Of a stretch of DNA of 64,000 bases, positions 59,655-64,000 are shown in pieces (the stretch's first letter is position 1; the number at the start of each line of letters is the position of its first letter). A model generated the notes under the pieces. It was not told the DNA's origin and searched no databases. It saw nothing but the letters and a program-made list of their open reading frames with translations. The stretch comes from Streptomyces canus 299MFChir4.1 (GTDB taxonomy: Bacteria; Actinomycetota; Actinomycetes; Streptomycetales; Streptomycetaceae): positions 275,476-339,475 of the forward strand of contig NZ_KB911587.1 of the NCBI RefSeq assembly GCF_000383615.1, written 5' to 3'. The position numbers and the translations under genes are program-made.

Positions 59655-61604
59655 GTGCAGACGTCGGCATACGGTTCCTGGCCCTCGCCCATCGACGCGG
59701 CGCTCGCCGCCGCGCACGACGGGCACCCCGAATGGCTGGGCCTCGTCGGGGACGAGGTGTGGTGGACCGAGCCCCGGCCCACCGAGGGCGGCCGCCGCAC
59801 CCTGGTGCGCAGGCGCCCCGACGGCCGGGAGGAGCCGGTGCTGCCGGCGCCGTGGAACGTGCGCAGCAGGGTCATCGAGTACGGCGGTCACCCCTGGGCC
59901 GGCGAGGTGGTGGCCGGCGAACCGCTCGTCGTGTTCGTGCACTTCGCCGACCAGCGGCTGTACCGGTACGAGCCCGGGGGTGAGCCGCGTCCCTTGACGC
60001 CCGTCTCCCCGGTCGGCGGCGGACTGCGCTGGGCGGAGCCGCAGTTGAGACCCGAGCTGGGTGAAGTGTGGTGCGTCCTGGAGGAGTTCACCGGAGACGG
60101 GCCCACCGACGTCCGCCGGGTCCTGGCCGCCGTGCCGCTGGACGGCTCGGCCGTGCAGGACCGGGACGCGGTGCGCGAACTCACCGACGACCGCCACCGG
60201 TTCGTCACCGGCCCCCGCATCTCGCCCGACGGCTCGCGCGCGGCCTGGCTCGCCTGGGACCATCCGCGGATGCCCTGGGACGGCACGGAGCTGATCGTCG
60301 CCGAGGTCCTGGGCGGCACGCTCCGGGAGCCCCGCACGGTGGCCGGCGGCCCGGAGGAGTCCATCGCCCAGGCCGACTGGTCGCCCGACGGCCGCCTCCT
60401 GTACGCGAGCGACCGCACCGGCTGGTGGAACCTCTACCGCGACGGCGAGCAACTCTGCCCGCGTGAGGAGGAGTTCGGCGGCGCCCTGTGGAAGGTCGGG
60501 CAGCGCTGGTTCGCCCCGCTGGACAGCGGCCTGATCGCCGTCGTGCACGGCACCGGATCGACCGCGCTCGGCATCCTGGACCCGGAGACCGGTGAACTCG
60601 TCGACGCGGCCGGTCCCTGGACCGAGTTCGCGCCCACCCTCGCGGTGCACGGCGAGCGGGTCGTCGCCGTGGGCGCCAGCCCGCGCACGGCCTACGAGGT
60701 CGTGGAGCTGGACACCTGCACCGGCCGGGCCCGGGTGATCGGCGCCGAGCACGACGACCCGGTCGACCCGGTGCACTACCCCGAGCCCCTGATCCGCGTC
60801 TTCACCGGGCCGGACGGCCGGGACATCCACGCCCACGTCTACCCGCCGCACCACCCCGGGTACCGGGCGCCCGGCGACGAGCTGCCGCCGTACGTCGTCT
60901 GGGCGCACGGCGGACCGACCGGCCACGCGCCCCTCGTGCTCGACCTCTCGATCGCCTACTTCACCTCCCGCGGCATCGGCGTCGCCGAGGTCAACTACGG
61001 CGGCTCGACCGGATACGGGCGGGAGTACCGCAACCGGCTGCGCGAGCAGTGGGGCGTGGTCGACGTCGAGGACTGCGCCGCCGTCGCGCTCGCCCTCGCC
61101 GACGAGGGCACCGCCGACCGCGACCGGCTCGCCGTCCGCGGCGGCAGCGCGGGCGGCTGGACCGCCGCCGCCTCGCTCACCATGACCGACGTCTACGCCT
61201 GCGGCACCATCGTCTACCCCATCCTCGACCTGGCCGGCTGGGGCACCGGGGAGACCCACGACTTCGAGTCCCAGTACCTGGAGAGCCTGGTCGGACCGCT
61301 CGCCGAGGTCCCAGGACGGTACACGGAACGCTCGCCCGTCGAACACGCCGACCGGGTCACCGCACCCTTCCTGCTGCTCCAGGGCCTGGACGACGTGATC
61401 TGCCCGCCCGCGCAGTGCGAGCGGTTCCTCGCCCGGATCGCGGGACGTCAGGTGCCGCACGCCTACCTCGCCTTCGAGGGGGAGGGGCACGGGTTCCGCC
61501 GGGCGGACACGATGATCCGCGCGTTGGAGGCCGAACTCTCCCTGTACGCCCAGGTGTTCGGTCTCAACCCGCCCGGCGTCCCAACATTGGAGCTCACCAG
61601 GTGA
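59655..61604 (+). CDS. S9-family prolyl oligopeptidase-like enzyme
   Basis: 649 residues. N-terminal beta-propeller (~1-390; WSPDGRLLYASDRTGWWNLY) and C-terminal hydrolase with Ser498 (RGGSAGGW), Asp580 (GLDDVIC), His612 (GEGHGF): full triad. No signal peptide, so it acts on imported peptides. 16 bp after the M20 gene; GTG 59655 behind GGGGGAG was chosen. Confidence 0.88.
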   Translation: MQTSAYGSWPSPIDAALAAAHDGHPEWLGLVGDEVWWTEPRPTEGGRRTLVRRRPDGREEPVLPAPWNVRSRVIEYGGHPWAGEVVAGEPLVVFVHFADQRLYRYEPGGEPRPLTPVSPVGGGLRWAEPQLRPELGEVWCVLEEFTGDGPTDVRRVLAAVPLDGSAVQDRDAVRELTDDRHRFVTGPRISPDGSRAAWLAWDHPRMPWDGTELIVAEVLGGTLREPRTVAGGPEESIAQADWSPDGRLLYASDRTGWWNLYRDGEQLCPREEEFGGALWKVGQRWFAPLDSGLIAVVHGTGSTALGILDPETGELVDAAGPWTEFAPTLAVHGERVVAVGASPRTAYEVVELDTCTGRARVIGAEHDDPVDPVHYPEPLIRVFTGPDGRDIHAHVYPPHHPGYRAPGDELPPYVVWAHGGPTGHAPLVLDLSIAYFTSRGIGVAEVNYGGSTGYGREYRNRLREQWGVVDVEDCAAVALALADEGTADRDRLAVRGGSAGGWTAAASLTMTDVYACGTIVYPILDLAGWGTGETHDFESQYLESLVGPLAEVPGRYTERSPVEHADRVTAPFLLLQGLDDVICPPAQCERFLARIAGRQVPHAYLAFEGEGHGFRRADTMIRALEAELSLYAQVFGLNPPGVPTLELTR

Positions 61605-62524
61605 CAGAACTCGTACGACCGCCCAGACTCGCGCCCGGAGCCCGCGTGGCCGTCGTCGCGCCCAGCGGGCCGGTGCCGGAGGAGCGCCTCCAGGCGGGCC
61701 TGGACATCCTGCGCGGCTGGGATCTCGACCCGGTCGTGGCACCCCATGTCCTGGACCGGCACGGCGAGTTCACCTACCTGGCGGGCACCGACGCCGACCG
61801 GGCGGCTGATCTCCAGAACGCCTGGTGCGACCCGTCGGTGGACGCCGTGCTGTGCGCCCGGGGCGGATACGGCGTGATGCGCATGGTCGACCTGCTCGAC
61901 TGGGAGGCCCTGCGCGCGGCCGGGCCGAAGGTGCTGGTCGGGTTCAGCGATGTCACCGCGCTGCACGAGGCCTTCGCCGCCCGGCTCGGCCTGGTCACGC
62001 TGTACGGTCCGATGGCGGCCGGCATGGACTTCATCAAGAACGGGCGGGCCCAGGAGCATCTGAAGGCCACGCTGTTCGCGCCGGAGACGGTCCGCACGCT
62101 CGCCTCCGGCGGCACGGCCCTCGTCCCCGGCCGGGCCCGCGGTGTCACCCTGGGCGGCTGTCTGTGCCTGCTCGCCTCCGAACTGGGCTCCGCCCACGCC
62201 AGGCCCGGAGCGCGCGGCGGGCTGCTCTGCCTGGAGGACGTCGGCGAGGAGACGTACCGTCTCGACCGCTATCTGACCCAACTCCTGCGCGCGGGCTGGC
62301 TCGACGGGGTGCGCGGGGTGCTTCTCGGGTCGTGGGAGAAGTGCGAACCGTACGAGAGGGTGCGCGCGCTGCTCCTCGACCGGCTCGGCGGCCTCGGCGT
62401 CCCCGTCGTCGAGGAGTTCGGCTTCGGACACGGCGAGGGGGCGCTGACGATCCCGTTCGGGGTGACGGCCGAACTCGACGCGGACACCGGCACGCTGACG
62501 CTCGGCGAACCCGCCCTGCGCTGA
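61601..62524 (+). CDS. S66-family LD-carboxypeptidase (LdcA/MccF)
   Basis: 307 residues. Ser116 in GFSDVTALH, Glu212 (CLEDVGEE) and His277 (FGHGEGALT) form the atypical Ser-Glu-His triad. Family members cut an L,D bond in recycled murein tetrapeptides or degrade peptide-nucleotide antibiotics. GTGA overlap with the S9 gene. No signal peptide. Together with DppA, M20 and S9 it makes a chain that could take an imported D-amino-acid peptide to free amino acids. Confidence 0.87.
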   Translation: MTELVRPPRLAPGARVAVVAPSGPVPEERLQAGLDILRGWDLDPVVAPHVLDRHGEFTYLAGTDADRAADLQNAWCDPSVDAVLCARGGYGVMRMVDLLDWEALRAAGPKVLVGFSDVTALHEAFAARLGLVTLYGPMAAGMDFIKNGRAQEHLKATLFAPETVRTLASGGTALVPGRARGVTLGGCLCLLASELGSAHARPGARGGLLCLEDVGEETYRLDRYLTQLLRAGWLDGVRGVLLGSWEKCEPYERVRALLLDRLGGLGVPVVEEFGFGHGEGALTIPFGVTAELDADTGTLTLGEPALR

Positions 62525-62681
62525 GCCAGCCACGGGTGCGCGCAGCGGCACTGACGGCGGCCCGGCGGGGATTCACCCCACCAAGGACAGGGGCAGGGGC
62601 GGGGCGTGGGCGCCCTGATCGGCGCGCTGTGCGGGACGTACGTCATGAAGAACCGCGGTCAGGTCGTCGTAGGCTGGCGGG

Positions 62682-63245
62682 ATGCCGCACACCGCTTCCC
62701 GCTGTCTCGCCGAAGGCCCCCGCGTCGGCATTCGTCACTTCACCTACGAGGACGCCGCCGAGTTCACCGCGCGGGCCCGGGAGAGCAAGGAACTGCACCA
62801 GCCCTGGCTGTTCCCGCCGGACAGCGAGAGCGCCTACCTCGCGTACGCCGGCCGGCTGATCGAGGACCCGGCCAAGGCGGGGTTCCTGGTCTGTAAGAAG
62901 GACGGGGAGCGGGGCGGCGGGGCCATCGCCGGGTTCATCAACATCAACAACATCGTCCAGGGCGGCTTCTGGTGCGGGGCCCTCGGTTACGGCGCCTTCG
63001 CGCACGCCGCCGGGCGCGGGCTGATGCGCGAGGGGCTGAACCTCGTGGTCGACCACGCCTTCGGCCCGATGCGGCTGCACCGTCTCGAGATCAACGCACA
63101 GCCCGGCAACACCGCCTCCCTCGCCCTCGCCCGCAGCTGCGGCTTCCGGCTCGAAGGGTTCTCCCCGAAGATGCTCCACATCGACGGGGAGTGGCGGGAC
63201 CACGAGCGCTGGGCGATCACCGCCGAGATGCGGGCTTCCGGTTGA
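62682..63245 (+). CDS. GNAT acetyltransferase (RimJ/RimL-like)
   Basis: 187 residues. RimJ-type core: VGIRHFTYEDAAEF, then ALGYGAFAHAAGRGLMREGLNLVVDHAF and the acetyl-CoA segment NTASLALARSCGFRLEGFS. Presumably acetylates an N-terminus or a small molecule. Leaderless start likely (TAGGCT 6 nt before the ATG). Its 3' end overlaps the convergent gene by 29 bp. Confidence 0.85.
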   Translation: MPHTASRCLAEGPRVGIRHFTYEDAAEFTARARESKELHQPWLFPPDSESAYLAYAGRLIEDPAKAGFLVCKKDGERGGGAIAGFININNIVQGGFWCGALGYGAFAHAAGRGLMREGLNLVVDHAFGPMRLHRLEINAQPGNTASLALARSCGFRLEGFSPKMLHIDGEWRDHERWAITAEMRASG

Positions 63246-63564
63246 TCTTCATGGTGTCGAGGTCCGTGACCGTCGACCTCAGGTCGCCGAAGCCGTAGCC
63301 GAGCTCACGGAGTGCCGTCTGCGCGCGGTCCTCGGCGATCGCGCCCGCCATCTCCTCGCCGTCCGCCGCGTCCGACACCACCACGTACCGCATGGAGAAG
63401 TGCTTCAGCGGCGCCGGTTCGTAGGACAGCGAGCCCTCCTCGGAGAACCGCATGCTCGCCATGCCGTGGTCCGCCGCCTCGGCGAGCAGCCCGGCACGGG
63501 CCTCGTCGGTGAGCCCCTCCCACGTGCCGCGGACGATCACCCGGTAGGTGTGCTGCTCACTCAC
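63217..63564 (-). CDS. DUF6204-type protein of unknown function
   Basis: 115 residues. Begins EQHTYRVIVRGTWEGLTDEA, has a central KHFSMRYVVVSDAADGEEM segment and a C-terminal helix; ferredoxin-like alpha/beta pattern with no catalytic motif. Common in actinobacteria; I recall the family as DUF6204. The GTG start at 63564 has GAGGGAGCG upstream. Convergent overlap with the GNAT gene. Confidence 0.75.
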   Translation of the reverse strand: MSEQHTYRVIVRGTWEGLTDEARAGLLAEAADHGMASMRFSEEGSLSYEPAPLKHFSMRYVVVSDAADGEEMAGAIAEDRAQTALRELGYGFGDLRSTVTDLDTMKINRKPASRR

Positions 63565-63623
63565 TGTCGCTCCCTCGCGTATCTCCGTGGACGGTCGACT
63601 GTACGTCGGCGAGGATGCTCCGC

Positions 63624-64000
63624 ATGCGGAATATCGTCGTGCTGGACGCCCCCTCCAACCTCGGCCTGCGCCCGCCCGCCCCCGGTACCGTGCCCGGCTG
63701 CCACAAACTCGCCGGCGCCCTCCGCGAGCAGCGGATCGTGGTGGGGGTCCCCCCACGCCTTTAAGGCAGTGGGGGAGGCTGCACGCCCTGGAGGGCGGGG
63801 TGGTCGTACCGCCGCGCTACGACCGCGGGGACTGGCAGGAGGGCGACGGGGTCTTCAACGCCGCCGCCATCGCGTCGTACACCGTGAAGCTGGCCGACCG
63901 CATCGAGCGCCACGTGCGCGCCGGGGAATTCCCCGTCGTCCTCGGCGGGGACTGCTCCGTTCAGCTCGGCGCCTCGCTCGCCCTGCGCCGGGTCGGACGT
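63624..64000 (+). pseudogene. Arginase/agmatinase-family gene disrupted by a palindromic repeat (runs off the right edge)
   Basis: Starts MRNIVVLDAPSNLGLRPP at ATG 63624 and stops at TAA 63762 inside the repeat. After 63778 a different frame continues with family sequence (VVVPPRYDRGDWQEGDGVFN; FPVVLGGDCSVQLGASLAL, the latter with the metal-site GGDCS). Removing 63741-63778 (38 nt) joins the two parts in one frame. The 5' end is otherwise normal. The rest of the gene is outside the window. Confidence 0.8.
63741..63780. repeat. Dispersed palindromic repeat, copy 2, inside the arginase-like gene
   Basis: GTGGGGGTCCCCCCACGCCT continuing TTAAGGCAGTGGGGGAGGCT. Inverse orientation to copy 1 at 45109, ~35/40 identical. 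Forms a hairpin CCCCCAC/GTGGGGG. It brings an in-frame TAA and shifts the frame. Confidence 0.78.

Noticed and set aside
62606..62896. Small plus-strand frame beginning MGALIGALCGTYVMKN
   Set aside because: The short hydrophobic start is attractive, but the frame quickly becomes Arg-rich and overlaps the well-supported GNAT gene; no ribosome site.
1..64000. CRISPR arrays, tRNA/rRNA genes, complete insertion sequences, integrases, secondary-metabolite clusters
   Set aside because: No regularly spaced repeats, no cloverleaf-like sequence noticed, no transposase or integrase motifs, no PKS/NRPS modules. A dedicated tRNA scan would be decisive.

Overview
This is 64 kb of high-GC actinobacterial chromosome. 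Streptomyces, or a very close relative, is the best fit: GC-rich third positions, GTG starts, leaderless genes, a SpoIIE-type phosphatase fused to an anti-sigma-like kinase domain, and a crotonyl-CoA carboxylase/reductase locus. From memory, the gene order resembles the ccr/meaA neighbourhood of S. coelicolor; this was not checked. I see no rRNA, tRNA, CRISPR array, phage, transposase or biosynthetic gene cluster. It reads as chromosomal arm or sub-core housekeeping and accessory metabolism, with about 53 intact genes and two clear pseudogenes.

Left part (1-13.7 kb): a partial secreted protein, an AhpD-like protein, a collapsed histidine kinase/response regulator remnant, a gamma-glutamyltransferase homologue, an inositol-monophosphatase-family enzyme, an FAD oxidoreductase, a macrodomain protein, a small secreted protein, a Tat-exported GH2 beta-galactosidase with a LamG insertion, and an MFS transporter. 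From 12.2 to 15.9 kb, an ArsR regulator sits divergent from a P1B-4 metal ATPase. From 16 to 20.4 kb there is alkylation repair (Ada-AlkA, Ogt) and a run of NAD/ADP-ribose enzymes (sirtuin, Nudix, ADP-ribosylglycohydrolase). Then come glycerate kinase, and a PucR regulator divergent from a five-gene branched-chain-amino-acid-type ABC operon with a perfect 18-bp palindrome between them.

Middle part (28-45 kb): phosphatidylserine decarboxylase and synthase; a compact ethylmalonyl-CoA pathway operon (ccr, ethylmalonyl-CoA mutase, malyl-CoA lyase, MaoC hydratase, acyl-CoA dehydrogenase); then a five-gene exopolysaccharide operon. In that operon a nucleotide-sugar dehydrogenase, a hyaluronan-synthase/PgaC-like glycosyltransferase, a 39-residue single-span membrane protein, an IcaB/PgaB-like deacetylase and a secreted jelly-roll-like protein are joined by 4-16 nt overlaps behind a structured leader. 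This is the most interesting locus in the window. A TetR regulator and a double-domain 3-hydroxyacyl-CoA dehydrogenase follow.

Right part (45-64 kb): HEAT-repeat, GNAT, RidA (start apparently lost by a 1-nt frameshift), a secreted tripeptidyl-aminopeptidase-like enzyme, an Rv2578c/SplB-type radical SAM protein behind a perfect SOS box, an SRPBCC protein, an MFS pump with three C-terminal beta-sandwich repeats, the PP2C phosphatase, a methyltransferase, an acyltransferase, and a four-gene peptidase operon (M55, M20, S9, S66) suited to recycling D-amino-acid or wall peptides. The window ends in an arginase-family gene broken by a small palindromic repeat that also occurs near 45.1 kb.
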